A DNA stretch of 64,000 nt from Pseudomonas costantinii (GTDB lineage Bacteria; Pseudomonadota; Gammaproteobacteria; Pseudomonadales; Pseudomonadaceae), in NCBI RefSeq assembly GCF_001870435.1, contig NZ_MDDR01000066.1, positions 124,001-188,000 of the forward strand, written 5' to 3'. Positions 35,497 to 43,947 of this stretch are shown one piece after another. The number at the start of each line of letters is the position of its first letter. The stretch's first letter is position 1. The notes below the pieces were generated by a model. It saw only the letters and a program-made list of their open reading frames with translations, made no database searches and was not told the origin of the DNA. The position numbers were made by a program, and so were the translations under genes.

Positions 35497-36563
35497 TTCA
35501 GCAGGCCCAGGGTAATAATGCCGGGGCGAATCCAGCCAATCAGACTTGCATCATCCGATGCCAATACGTTACCCGTCGGGGCAGTAACGGCCCGATCAAC
35601 CACACCCGCCAAGTTGCCGATCATGTTCTCTATCTGGGAGCGCTTGAGCGTTTCACGAGGTTTGAGGGCTCCCAGCAAAGAGTTGTAACCGGATTGAGCT
35701 GCGACCTGCACATCCGCCAGGGCGTAGCCCTCTGCAAGCTCAACCAGCCCGGCCGAATTGACCCGCCGCTCCGTTGGGGCGTACGCCCATACATTAGCGA
35801 AGACTGAACACACACTAGTGACGTGTTCCAAACAACGAGTAATAACCTCGGCTGATGGGCTGCCAGTGCTGGCGGTGAGAACTAGGTCAATTGAATTACC
35901 ACTGCGCCGCTTTGGCAGTACCAACACATCAGCCACGCCATCCACCTCTTTAGCCCAACGCTTGAAGTCGGCCAGATTGCCTCCGGCTGGTGGTGATTGG
36001 ATGACATCAAGCAATCGGGCGAGCAACGATTCCGGGCTCTCCTGATCTTCTCCGCCGGTGGTTGCACCGACAAAGCTAGCGTTAGCGTCCATGCCAAGCG
36101 GTGGGCTGGTGAGGACCAAGTCGCCTGTCAGCCCATCGAGCGAAGAACCAACGGTGTGAGCCTTTACCTGGACAGTAGTGGTCCCGTCGGTGCCAAGTTT
36201 CGCGCTAGCTAGACTGTCGAACTGCTCTCCAGTCACACGGTGCGTCAATGTCGAACCTTGCAGCAGTTCAACCGACGCAGTGCCCTTTAGGCCAACTAAA
36301 CCTGTAGCCGCAACAGGGGCCTTGCGCTGAACACCACGAATACCAGCGGCGTGCACCAGTTCTTCTACGTCTGCGGTATCCGGAAAGACTTGCCGATAAA
36401 GCCAGGCCAGCTTCTGATAGAGGCCTTCGATAGCGGCAGCAATGGCCGCAGACCGGATGTAGTGGTCGCTGTCGGTGCCGATGTCGGCTTCATCGTTGAG
36501 CGCTTTTATGTCCCGCAGAATGGCTGCCAGGATGGTCTCAAGATTGGGAGCGGAAAAGGCCAT
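35493..36563 (-). CDS. Baseplate J-like protein (Mu gp47)
   Basis: 356 residues. The wedge-protein signature is seen in DHYIRSAAIAAAIEGLYQKLAWLYRQVFPDTADVEELV near the N-terminus and in GVADVLVLPKRRSGNSIDLVLT further on. P2 gpJ / T4 gp6 type proteins build baseplate wedges. The gp46-type gene ends 1 bp upstream, keeping the Mu order gp46-gp47-gp48. Confidence 0.92.
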   Translation of the reverse strand: MAFSAPNLETILAAILRDIKALNDEADIGTDSDHYIRSAAIAAAIEGLYQKLAWLYRQVFPDTADVEELVHAAGIRGVQRKAPVAATGLVGLKGTASVELLQGSTLTHRVTGEQFDSLASAKLGTDGTTTVQVKAHTVGSSLDGLTGDLVLTSPPLGMDANASFVGATTGGEDQESPESLLARLLDVIQSPPAGGNLADFKRWAKEVDGVADVLVLPKRRSGNSIDLVLTASTGSPSAEVITRCLEHVTSVCSVFANVWAYAPTERRVNSAGLVELAEGYALADVQVAAQSGYNSLLGALKPRETLKRSQIENMIGNLAGVVDRAVTAPTGNVLASDDASLIGWIRPGIITLGLLK

Positions 36564-36564
36564 G

Positions 36565-36915
36565 TCAAATCACCCTTACAGGTTGGCGAAACACCTGCGG
36601 ATTGCCGGTGGCGTCGATGATGTCGATTTGCAGCGTGAGCCAGCCGTTGTGGGGCTGAGTGACTGATACGGTGATTGTCTTGGCGCGAAGATCCTTTAGC
36701 AGCGGCTTGAGGGCGTCCTCAGCGTATTGCTTGGCAAGGCGACCGACACGGGGGCGGTCTTTCTCGCGGCGAAGTTCGTGCAGGCGGGAGCCCAAAGTGG
36801 GATCTTTCCACCAGGTTCCGAGGGGAGTCATGAGGCGGATGTAAACGGCGTTTGCCAGCGTACTAATACGCTGGCCCGTCAAGTCGCCTGTAGTTGGGTT
36901 TATGCCTGCGTCCAT
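36565..36915 (-). CDS. Mu gp46-like baseplate wedge protein (gp25 lysozyme-like fold)
   Basis: 116 residues. ISTLANAVYIRLMTPLGTWWKDPTLGSRLHELRREKDRP is the usual gp46/W signature, and AEDALKPLLKDLRAKTITVSV follows. It forms part of the baseplate with gp47. In Mu the gp45-type gene lies directly before it; here an unrelated gene is inserted between the two. Confidence 0.9.
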   Translation of the reverse strand: MDAGINPTTGDLTGQRISTLANAVYIRLMTPLGTWWKDPTLGSRLHELRREKDRPRVGRLAKQYAEDALKPLLKDLRAKTITVSVTQPHNGWLTLQIDIIDATGNPQVFRQPVRVI

Positions 36916-36995
36916 AGTGATGCATGGTGCAGGCTCATGAGGCGAGACTGTATTTCAGGGGGGTTTAAGGTTTGACCAATTACCGCATTACCCAA

Positions 36996-37709
36996 TTACA
37001 TTTTTGGGCTAATGATGAGCGTTTGATAAAAATCTTTCTTATCGCAGCAGTGAGCAATATCAGATAGGTCGCCCACTTTTAGGGTTCTTGCGTCATCACC
37101 CGAAGTTCCGTTGTATACGTAAACCCTATATTCCTTCTGGTGGCTAAAACCGTTTGTCTTTCGCATGACAGCCTCATCCCCTTCAAAGGTGCCATTGAAA
37201 GTGTCGGGGTCAAAATACTCCACCAGACCACGGCCCACCTGGTTACCTAACTGAGATTCTGCCGTAAGAGCCTGATCTATACGCTCGACAAGATCTTTTG
37301 CTGGGACAATTACGCAGTATTCACCTAGATCGCCCTTCTCAACGTCCAACATCATGTACGATCTTAGATCCTCAAATGTTTCAAAGCTTAAGTCGTCGTC
37401 GCCGTAAATCGCTGACATGCAGTAGACATGGTAATCATTGTGGCGATTGAGCCCAATTCTGATTGGACCTGCAAAATCCTTTATTACGTGCTCCTCTCCA
37501 GTATCATTATTTTTTAAAGTTAATGTGACACCTTCGGGCTGATGCCACGATGACGTCCCTTCATGCGCATCGCCGATATTGCAGACGCCGTGCTCTTCAT
37601 AAGCCTTGAAGAATTTCAACCGATTCATATAAAAATTGCCACGCAAGAAAGCGTCACGATGGATTTCTTTTTTAAAAAAGCGAACTAAAGCAATGATTTT
37701 TTTCGACAT
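36996..37709 (-). CDS. Unknown cargo protein inserted among baseplate genes
   Basis: 237 residues, acidic and soluble, with no signal or membrane segment. The N-terminus reads KEIHRDAFLRGNFYMNRLKFFKAYEE, then IGDAHEGTSSWHQPEGVTL and later YCVIVPAKDLVERIDQAL. I do not recognise the family. It lies between gp45- and gp46-type genes with 65-80 bp gaps on both sides, unlike the tightly overlapping neighbours, and has visibly lower GC. That is the picture of a moron-type gene; a role in host defence, exclusion or lysogen fitness is inference only. Confidence 0.75.
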   Translation of the reverse strand: MSKKIIALVRFFKKEIHRDAFLRGNFYMNRLKFFKAYEEHGVCNIGDAHEGTSSWHQPEGVTLTLKNNDTGEEHVIKDFAGPIRIGLNRHNDYHVYCMSAIYGDDDLSFETFEDLRSYMMLDVEKGDLGEYCVIVPAKDLVERIDQALTAESQLGNQVGRGLVEYFDPDTFNGTFEGDEAVMRKTNGFSHQKEYRVYVYNGTSGDDARTLKVGDLSDIAHCCDKKDFYQTLIISPKM

Positions 37710-37774
37710 GGGCAGCCTAAGGTTTTGAGGACAACATTCCAGATAATCGACGCAATTAAAGAAATATCAGAAAG

Positions 37775-38335
37775 TTACTGCTTTTGCGATGGCTTTGCGC
37801 CACCGCCATGATCATGCCCATTGTAGACATCCCTGTCGCCTTGCATCGACCGCGCATGGTCTTCAATCTCGCCATCAGCCTTGATACCGCGCTCGACATG
37901 CAGATCGCCGGACATCTCAACCAAAGGCGTCTCAAACCGCACCCTGTTCTTGACCTTAAACAGCAGCTCATCAGTCACGACCTCGATGACCCTGCCGCGC
38001 TTCATATGCACGTAGTCGCCCTCATCGGTATAGAGCGAAACCTCACCGTCCTTTAGCTGGAGACGATAACGGCCATCCTCACTGGCAACCACGACGCAAT
38101 GGTTGCTGCTACCACCCACGGGGATAACCAGATAGTCGGCCCCGGCCAGAGGCGCCGAGCTGAATCCATAATGCTGGAACAGTTCAGCCGAAACGGACTC
38201 ACCCGCCAAGCCTTGCATCTCGACGCCAATCAACGGCCCATGGGAGTTGCTAACCGCAGTAGCGCGGAACGCCTGACGAACCTTGCTCATCACCCGCCAC
38301 ACCTGGTCGCGCACCAGTTGCGCCATCACACTCAT
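37775..38335 (-). CDS. Mu gp45-like baseplate spike protein (gpV type)
   Basis: 186 residues from MSVMAQLVRDQVWRVMSKV, start overlapping the gp44-type stop as TAATG. An OB-fold stretch (GPLIGVEMQGLAGES) is followed by a beta-rich region and the C-terminal YNGHDHGGG, where HDH is the HxH iron-binding motif of contractile-tail spike tips. The trimer should pierce the outer membrane. Confidence 0.9.
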   Translation of the reverse strand: MSVMAQLVRDQVWRVMSKVRQAFRATAVSNSHGPLIGVEMQGLAGESVSAELFQHYGFSSAPLAGADYLVIPVGGSSNHCVVVASEDGRYRLQLKDGEVSLYTDEGDYVHMKRGRVIEVVTDELLFKVKNRVRFETPLVEMSGDLHVERGIKADGEIEDHARSMQGDRDVYNGHDHGGGAKPSQKQ

Positions 38336-39462
38336 TAGAGCCCCTTGATCATCTGAATAAAGGCCGCGTCCGGGTTGGACTTGCCTTTGTGTTTCTTCAA
38401 CTTGTTGCCGTCCAGCACCCACATTTTGTCTTCACGCAAACGCAGCTCCGTAATAGCCCCTTCGCCACGGGCCAGGCGCAAGGTGCGAGACATCAAGAAG
38501 TAGGTGTCATTGAGCCCATGCGGCTCACTGCGAACGATGACACGCTGGCCTGGGGTCCAGACCTGCCCGTTATCGGCGCGATGCCCTTTGACCACGGCGC
38601 GGATCTCGAAACCCTCCAGACGACTGTCGGCCAAAAGCTTACGGGCGCGGGTTGTTGCCATGTCCTGGTTCTCGCTGGAGCTATCGACTATCACCTTGGG
38701 GCGGAAGATCCCACGACGGGCCAAGGTCTCGTCCTGGACTTGTGAACGGAGATGAGAGCGCTTGGTATCCAGCCCATCATTAGCGTACTGCCCATGCTGG
38801 CCCAGAACCGTGATTTGGCTGTATCGGTTGGCAATAGAGCGACGCACACTTAAACGCTCTACGTTATTGCCGACTCCATCCTCCCGCATCACCAGCACCC
38901 CCACCGGCTGCGTGGTGTAGTCCGGCCCGCCGATGATCAACCGGCCATCTGGTTCCACCCACGGCCAAAGGCCATTGGCCTCGGCGACCTGGAGCAATGC
39001 CTCCCAGGCTGTTTGCCCTGGCTCAATCTGAACACGTCGGCGGGTTTTAGCCTGGTCAGCGCGGATCTCGACTTTGTATGCACCTAACGGCTTAACCACC
39101 TGGTCAAGGATCTGTGCCAGAGACGCCTCACGCATTGATACGAAAGGCGATGAACAATCCACCAGAGGCGCGGCCAGGTCTCGTCCATTGATACGCATGG
39201 AGATGCCCCGGCGGGAAATATCGTGTTCAAACTCGTCAATCTGGCCGGTGAGAACCCGGTCGCCATCCAGGGTCAGCGAGCAAGGTGCCCCCTCTTTGAT
39301 TACGTCAGGCAAGCGGATAGCGTTCTTGGTGTGCAGCTCAAGTTCGAAAGCATCGGCCGGGGTCAGCAGGTCGGATTCAATCGACCAGCCGTCCCAGGTG
39401 TCGTGCGCAAGGCCTCCAATAGCGAGTCGAATAGACGGAACAGGATCATTCAGCGTAAGCAC
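38335..39462 (-). CDS. Mu gp44/P-like baseplate hub (late control D family)
   Basis: 375 residues. IRLAIGGLAHDTWDGWSIESDLLTPADAFELELH begins the hub fold; ISMRINGRDLAAPLVDCS and QTAWEALLQVAEANGLWPWVEPDGRLIIG are typical of gpD/gp44 proteins. It joins the spike to the tube. The start overlaps the gp43-type gene by 17 nt. Confidence 0.9.
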   Translation of the reverse strand: MLTLNDPVPSIRLAIGGLAHDTWDGWSIESDLLTPADAFELELHTKNAIRLPDVIKEGAPCSLTLDGDRVLTGQIDEFEHDISRRGISMRINGRDLAAPLVDCSSPFVSMREASLAQILDQVVKPLGAYKVEIRADQAKTRRRVQIEPGQTAWEALLQVAEANGLWPWVEPDGRLIIGGPDYTTQPVGVLVMREDGVGNNVERLSVRRSIANRYSQITVLGQHGQYANDGLDTKRSHLRSQVQDETLARRGIFRPKVIVDSSSENQDMATTRARKLLADSRLEGFEIRAVVKGHRADNGQVWTPGQRVIVRSEPHGLNDTYFLMSRTLRLARGEGAITELRLREDKMWVLDGNKLKKHKGKSNPDAAFIQMIKGL

Positions 39463-40771
39463 GCAGCACCCTCCCGACAGGAATATTGTGCGGCGTTTTC
39501 AAGTCAGGATTGAGCCGGATCAACTCGATAGCGCGCTCATGGTCGCCATACCAACGATGGGCCAATAGGCGCAGGCTGGCCGATGATTCAACCTCCCGCT
39601 CAATCATCGGCGGGCTCAACAGGATGACTTGGCGAGCGCGTGCCTGGATCAGCGCGGCGGTGTTGCGTAGTGCTTCGATCACCGGCCGGGACGTTTCCAC
39701 ATCGAACAAGCGGCGATGCAACAAGATTGCACCCTGCACCAATGAGCGCACCAGGTTAACCAGCGCCTCCAATTCAACAGGGCTCAAGCTTGGATTTTTG
39801 CTTTCGTCCTCGATCACGATGGCAACCGCCTGGGCATGGGCGGCAGCCAGTTCAGTGATGACCAGGACGACCAAGGCAAAACCACTGGCCTCGACTGGAT
39901 CGTCCGGCATGCGATCAGGCAACAGACTGGCATCTGGTGCAACACCCTGACGGGCACTGATCAAGAACGCGTTGGCCGCACGCGCTGGGCCAGTGGTCAA
40001 GGTATCACCGCCCGGCATGGTTGCAGGGACACCAGAACGAGACAGCAGCGCAGCCGACGTGCTGGGAGTGCTGTCCTGGATGGAGCTGCGGATCTGCGTC
40101 GGCGTGCGGAACAGGTCGACCAGGGGATCGAATGCGGCCGAAGGATTCTTTGCCATGGAGATGACGCCAGACACTACGCCGAGAATCTGCGAGCGCAGTT
40201 GCTGCACCCGCAGGAAGATCCCAGGCAGGCCCAGGGCCTTTTCAATGAGACCCACCCAGCCGCCACCAATCCAAGATTGGATCTCACTCACCAGCGAGTC
40301 AATCCGGCCGAACAGGTCAAAGACCGCGTCTTGCCAGCGATAGGCGTCTTCCTGCTCCAGGACGCCGATGTCGACGAACTCAAATTGCCGAGCAAAAAAC
40401 GGCAGGTCGGGCGTGTCCTCTACAAATACCAGGGTGACCTGGGCGGAGTCCGGATTGTCCGCGTCATGCTTCACATCGACGTTGTGCGAGACCACGCTCA
40501 GGCTGCCATAGATCGGGTGGATCAGTTCACCAGGGCCTCTCTGACCAAGCGCAGCCAACAGGTTCTGTAGTTCGATCTCGTAGTTAACGCCATAGACGAT
40601 GATCTGCATCGGTAGCCGCCGAGCGCCCCGGCCAAGATCGACCACGCTGTCGCCGTCTTTAAAGGGCGTGCCATGCTCTGACAACGCCCGCTGCCATTGA
40701 AGGTTTTCGCTGACGACCTGGATAGGGACGCCGCGAAAAGATGCGTCCAATAGGGTTTCTGCCCAGCTCAT
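39446..40771 (-). CDS. Mu gp43/N-like DNA circulation protein
   Basis: 441 residues. The N-terminus WAETLLDASFRGVPIQVVSE and GDSVVDLGRGARRLPMQIIVYG are the DNA-circularisation N-terminal domain; ALGQRGPGELIHPIYGSLSV follows. In Mu the N protein belongs to the baseplate and ends up with the injected DNA. It overlaps the tape measure gene by 4 nt. Confidence 0.9.
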   Translation of the reverse strand: MSWAETLLDASFRGVPIQVVSENLQWQRALSEHGTPFKDGDSVVDLGRGARRLPMQIIVYGVNYEIELQNLLAALGQRGPGELIHPIYGSLSVVSHNVDVKHDADNPDSAQVTLVFVEDTPDLPFFARQFEFVDIGVLEQEDAYRWQDAVFDLFGRIDSLVSEIQSWIGGGWVGLIEKALGLPGIFLRVQQLRSQILGVVSGVISMAKNPSAAFDPLVDLFRTPTQIRSSIQDSTPSTSAALLSRSGVPATMPGGDTLTTGPARAANAFLISARQGVAPDASLLPDRMPDDPVEASGFALVVLVITELAAAHAQAVAIVIEDESKNPSLSPVELEALVNLVRSLVQGAILLHRRLFDVETSRPVIEALRNTAALIQARARQVILLSPPMIEREVESSASLRLLAHRWYGDHERAIELIRLNPDLKTPHNIPVGRVLRAYAE

Positions 40772-42993
40772 CGGCCGCGCCTCATTTGAATGTCAGTTCG
40801 TCGCTCGACCTCGGCCTGGATCATGTTGGAGTCCGTACGCAACTCAATGACGAGGGGCTGATCAAGCAGGCGTTGTAAGCGAGCTACGGCCGCTGGAGTG
40901 TCGGCGCCTGCGGAAACGGCACGGTTAGCGATACCTGCGGCCCACTGATTTGCTCCGTCGATAGGCAGCCCAGCAGCAGTCATACCGGTTTGTTGGTGCG
41001 CCAGTCGCTGGGCCTGGGACGACAACCAGTCCGAACTCTGGCCTGGGCTCTGCCCGGCCAAATCTAGGCGGTTGCGGTAGAACGCAGTTTGATAGGTGCG
41101 TTCGCCATCATTCAAAAGCTTGCTACGCATGACCGCGTCTAAGCGACCGGCATCCGTGCCCGTAGTAGACGCGCCACTGATTTGGGTGGCCGTCGCCCCA
41201 AGAGCGATAGGGCCAAGCCAAGGAGTGATGAAGCCACCAGGTTTCCCCTTGCCCGCCGTGGAACTGTTGGGAAGATCGGGCATGCCGCCCGGCAGTACAC
41301 CACCCGGCCAGTTGGTAACAAACACTGACGTAACACCCGTGGCTTCCTCCAAAACCTTGCCCACGGCGATGTTTTTCAGGGTCTCAGGCCCGCCCATGAA
41401 CTTATTGAGCAAAGCACCTGCACCCGATTTGGCACCCCGCCCGGCGTAGTAGCCGCCAATACCGAGCGCCGCACCGCCAGCTAGCATTTGCTCACCGGAC
41501 AGGTTCAGATCGTCAAGCAAGTAGCTACCCATATCAGCAAATCCCTTGTTCAACGGGGTCGCCATACGGTCAATTGCCTGGCCGAGGGTTGCTTTCATCC
41601 TAGAGGCTGTCCCGCTGGCACTTTCAGTATTTTCTTTGAGGTCTCGGCCGATTACTGCGTCAGAGCCACCGATGTCCTTAGTCTGCTGACGCATGGTGTT
41701 CAGACGATCCCCAGACAACATGATGCGCATACCACGCACGGTATCTTGGTCCATCCCCTTGAACACAACACCCATGAACTTGGCGCGCTGCTCATCGGTT
41801 TTCATCTTGGCGTATTTGCCTTTTAGATCGCCGAAAACGTCCTGCGGGTTCCGTGAGCTACCGTCCTTGTTAAAGAACGTCACACCACTGGTTTTGGTGA
41901 CCTGGTCCCGATACTGCTTGGTACTGAACACTCGCAACGTGGACTCGGCCAACGTGCCGAGGCGGTCTGGCTGCATCTCAACCGTGGAGAGGGTTTCCGT
42001 GAATGCCAACGCTTGCGCCATGGACATGCCAGCGGCCGCAGCGGCGCCACCAATCTTGGGAAAGAGGTCGGCAAGGTTTTCCAGTTCAGCGTTACCGAGT
42101 CGTCCGGCCACCGTCATTTTTTGGAGCAGATCCAGTGCCGCACCTTCCTTGTTCAGGTCGATGTTGAACGCACTTGCACCCGCAACCACCGCCTTGCCCA
42201 ACACTGCGGAGTCGGCCCCTGTGACTGATGTCGACTGGCCGATAGCGTCGGCGGTTTTCTTCGCCGCGTCATACTTCACACCCGAGGCAATCAAGGTATT
42301 GAAGCCGCTGTCTACGTCTTCACGATTGACGCCATAGGCCTTCGCGATCCGCCACCCCTCGTCACGCCACTCATCCTTTTGATCGGGTGTCATATCGGCG
42401 GTTTGTTTGGTGCGGATCAGTTGACGGTCCAAGCGAGCGTTACCGGTCAAACCGGATACAACGCCGATACCGAGCCCCAGCCCGGCAAGCTGCCCTTGGG
42501 CGCTGCTACCCAGGCCCTTGATTCGGTCGAATTCCTGGCGGACACCGGTCGCAATAGTCTTAAGCACGCGAAGATTGCGGCCGCCGTTCTGTGCCAGGCG
42601 CCGGAACGCGGACTCAGTCCTTTCAACGCTTTGGCGCAGCGGCTGCACGCCCTGCCTGTCCGCGCTGGCAAGTTCGGTTTTGGCATCGCGGGCCGCTTTG
42701 CGAGCAGCGTTAGCCATCACCTTTAACTCTTCGGCAGTCTTGCTGACCACCAACCGAGTTTCGCCACCCGCTTTGGCAGTTTCCCGCATGGCACTGCGAA
42801 TGGTCTTGTAGCTGCTGGCACCGGCCTGGCCGACCTTAGTGACTGCCGAGCTGGCTTTCCAGCTCTCATCAGCCAGGGACTTAGCGCCGTCCTTACCAGC
42901 CTTGCGAAGGTCGCCGGTAAGCTGGGCGATCTCACGTCGACTGTTGCCCGCATGGGCCTGAAAACGTAGTGCGACGCGCAGGTCGGAACTCAT
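40768..42993 (-). CDS. Tail tape measure protein
   Basis: 741 residues with a long helical N-terminus (RKAARDAKTELASADRQGVQPLRQSVERTESAFRRLA), a TP901-type core near 160-440 and a glycine-rich hydrophobic stretch near 505-520. Its length sets tail length. The gene sits directly after the tail chaperone and its frameshift extension, the conserved position. Confidence 0.92.
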   Translation of the reverse strand: MSSDLRVALRFQAHAGNSRREIAQLTGDLRKAGKDGAKSLADESWKASSAVTKVGQAGASSYKTIRSAMRETAKAGGETRLVVSKTAEELKVMANAARKAARDAKTELASADRQGVQPLRQSVERTESAFRRLAQNGGRNLRVLKTIATGVRQEFDRIKGLGSSAQGQLAGLGLGIGVVSGLTGNARLDRQLIRTKQTADMTPDQKDEWRDEGWRIAKAYGVNREDVDSGFNTLIASGVKYDAAKKTADAIGQSTSVTGADSAVLGKAVVAGASAFNIDLNKEGAALDLLQKMTVAGRLGNAELENLADLFPKIGGAAAAAGMSMAQALAFTETLSTVEMQPDRLGTLAESTLRVFSTKQYRDQVTKTSGVTFFNKDGSSRNPQDVFGDLKGKYAKMKTDEQRAKFMGVVFKGMDQDTVRGMRIMLSGDRLNTMRQQTKDIGGSDAVIGRDLKENTESASGTASRMKATLGQAIDRMATPLNKGFADMGSYLLDDLNLSGEQMLAGGAALGIGGYYAGRGAKSGAGALLNKFMGGPETLKNIAVGKVLEEATGVTSVFVTNWPGGVLPGGMPDLPNSSTAGKGKPGGFITPWLGPIALGATATQISGASTTGTDAGRLDAVMRSKLLNDGERTYQTAFYRNRLDLAGQSPGQSSDWLSSQAQRLAHQQTGMTAAGLPIDGANQWAAGIANRAVSAGADTPAAVARLQRLLDQPLVIELRTDSNMIQAEVERRTDIQMRRGR

Positions 42994-43048
42994 GGGGTAC
43001 TCCCGAAAGGCTTAGAGGTGCAAGAAAGGCCCATAAATGAGCCTCGCG

Positions 43049-43246
43049 TTACTTGGGTTTTGGGAGAGGCGTCCGCTTACGCTTTGCGACATAGCGCGTG
43101 TTAGTGGTCTTGCCGACAATGAGGTCGATACGTGCGTCGATCTCAGGCTTAGTCATCCGCCTGATTTCCTCTAGGCGGTAACCGCGCTGGACAAGTCCGT
43201 GCTCGATTCGCCGCCAGTCGACAAGGCCGCGTTCTGCGGCGCGAGC
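43049..43246 (-). CDS. Frameshift extension of the tail assembly chaperone (gp41/gp42-type, -1 frame)
   Basis: In the -1 frame from the slip site an uninterrupted 65 codons read ARAAERGLVDWRRIEHG, LVQRGYRLEEIRRMTKPEID and ARIDLIVGKTTNTRYVAKRK, ending PLPKPK and TAA at 43049. The short form stops at 43171. A slip at 43246-43252 would join 104 residues of the chaperone to this tail, giving a 169-residue fusion. Paired short and frameshifted chaperones in front of the tape measure gene are standard in long-tailed phages. A separate start at MTKPEID is possible but does not explain the coding upstream. Confidence 0.82.
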   Translation of the reverse strand, partial: ARAAERGLVDWRRIEHGLVQRGYRLEEIRRMTKPEIDARIDLIVGKTTNTRYVAKRKRTPLPKPK

Positions 43247-43557
43247 TTTTTTTCCAGTTCCTCATCGGCGTCCGCGATGACGCCAAGGTCACTCTCCGTG
43301 AGGGATGCCCGCAGAAGGTCTGTCGTCAGCGCCTCTTCCGGAATGTCTCCAAGAGAGAGCAACTGGCGGCGGTAGACCTCAACCGTAACCAGTTGAAGCG
43401 GACCGTTCGGATGTTCTTCCTGAGCAGATATAAGGTCACCAGTCACAGGAACGCGCAGGGTGAATGTCTTGTGGAATACTCCGGCGTAATAAACCCCCAC
43501 ATTCAACTCACGCGTGATGGTCAGGCCTTTCCATTGCTTTAGCTGTTGTTCGGTCAT
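43171..43557 (-). CDS. Tail assembly chaperone (Mu gp41-like)
   Basis: 128 residues in the unshifted form: MTEQQLKQWKGLTITRELNVG, a middle VTGDLISAQEEHPNGPLQL and a charged EELEKKLAPQN near residue 100. It would coat the tape measure protein during tail assembly. The A-AAA-AAG slip site lies at codons 102-104 within KK. It lies between the tube and tape measure genes. Confidence 0.85.
   Translation of the reverse strand: MTEQQLKQWKGLTITRELNVGVYYAGVFHKTFTLRVPVTGDLISAQEEHPNGPLQLVTVEVYRRQLLSLGDIPEEALTTDLLRASLTESDLGVIADADEELEKKLAPQNAALSTGGESSTDLSSAVTA
43246..43252 (-). other. Programmed -1 ribosomal frameshift site, A-AAA-AAG
   Basis: On the minus strand the gene reads GAA AAA AAG, which contains the heptamer A_AAA_AAG, the same slip sequence as E. 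coli dnaX. It lies exactly where coding switches from the chaperone frame to the -1 frame that remains open to 43049. Confidence 0.82.
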
Positions 43558-43562
43558 TGCCC

Positions 43563-43934
43563 TTACTCCGTGTAGTAATTCAAGGCGGCAATGGTCAGAT
43601 CGCGGGTTGCCTCACCCTCCACCTGGTATTTGCTGCCCATCTCCATCAACGAGCAGCCGGTCCAAGTCTGACGTTTGCTGCCGCCGTCCTGTGGATAGAT
43701 GGTGAGCTTGGCGTCCAGCAAGGCGCGCCAATCTGGCTCGCCGGATTTCGGAATAGGCACGGAAATTTTCAGGTCGTGCTCTTCAATACCCTTTGTGGTT
43801 CCGGTAGGCCGACCAGTGCGGTTCATCGTCTTGACGATTTTGCGACCGGTCTTGAGGCTCGGCTCTACGCTCGTGACCTCGTAGTCGGTGCCGTTGATCT
43901 CAAGGACGATCTGCCCTACGTAGTTATCAGACAT
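43563..43934 (-). CDS. Tail tube protein (Mu gp40/M-like)
   Basis: 123 residues starting MSDNYVGQIVLEINGTDYEVTSV, with KTGRKIVKTMNRTGRPTG and the beta-rich C-terminus WTGCSLMEMGSKYQVEGEATRDLTIAALNY. Tube proteins stack inside the sheath to form the DNA channel. It follows the sheath gene by 13 bp. Confidence 0.9.
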   Translation of the reverse strand: MSDNYVGQIVLEINGTDYEVTSVEPSLKTGRKIVKTMNRTGRPTGTTKGIEEHDLKISVPIPKSGEPDWRALLDAKLTIYPQDGGSKRQTWTGCSLMEMGSKYQVEGEATRDLTIAALNYYTE

Positions 43935-43947
43935 TTTGAATCACCTC

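Noticed and set aside
33707-36968. A 13-bp inverted repeat, TTAAACCCCCCTG at 33707-33719 and its complement at 36956-36968, flanking the fibre/baseplate segment like an invertible region
   Set aside because: Matches of this length arise by chance in 64 kb, no invertase gene or gix-like site is present, and inversion would break the baseplate operon.
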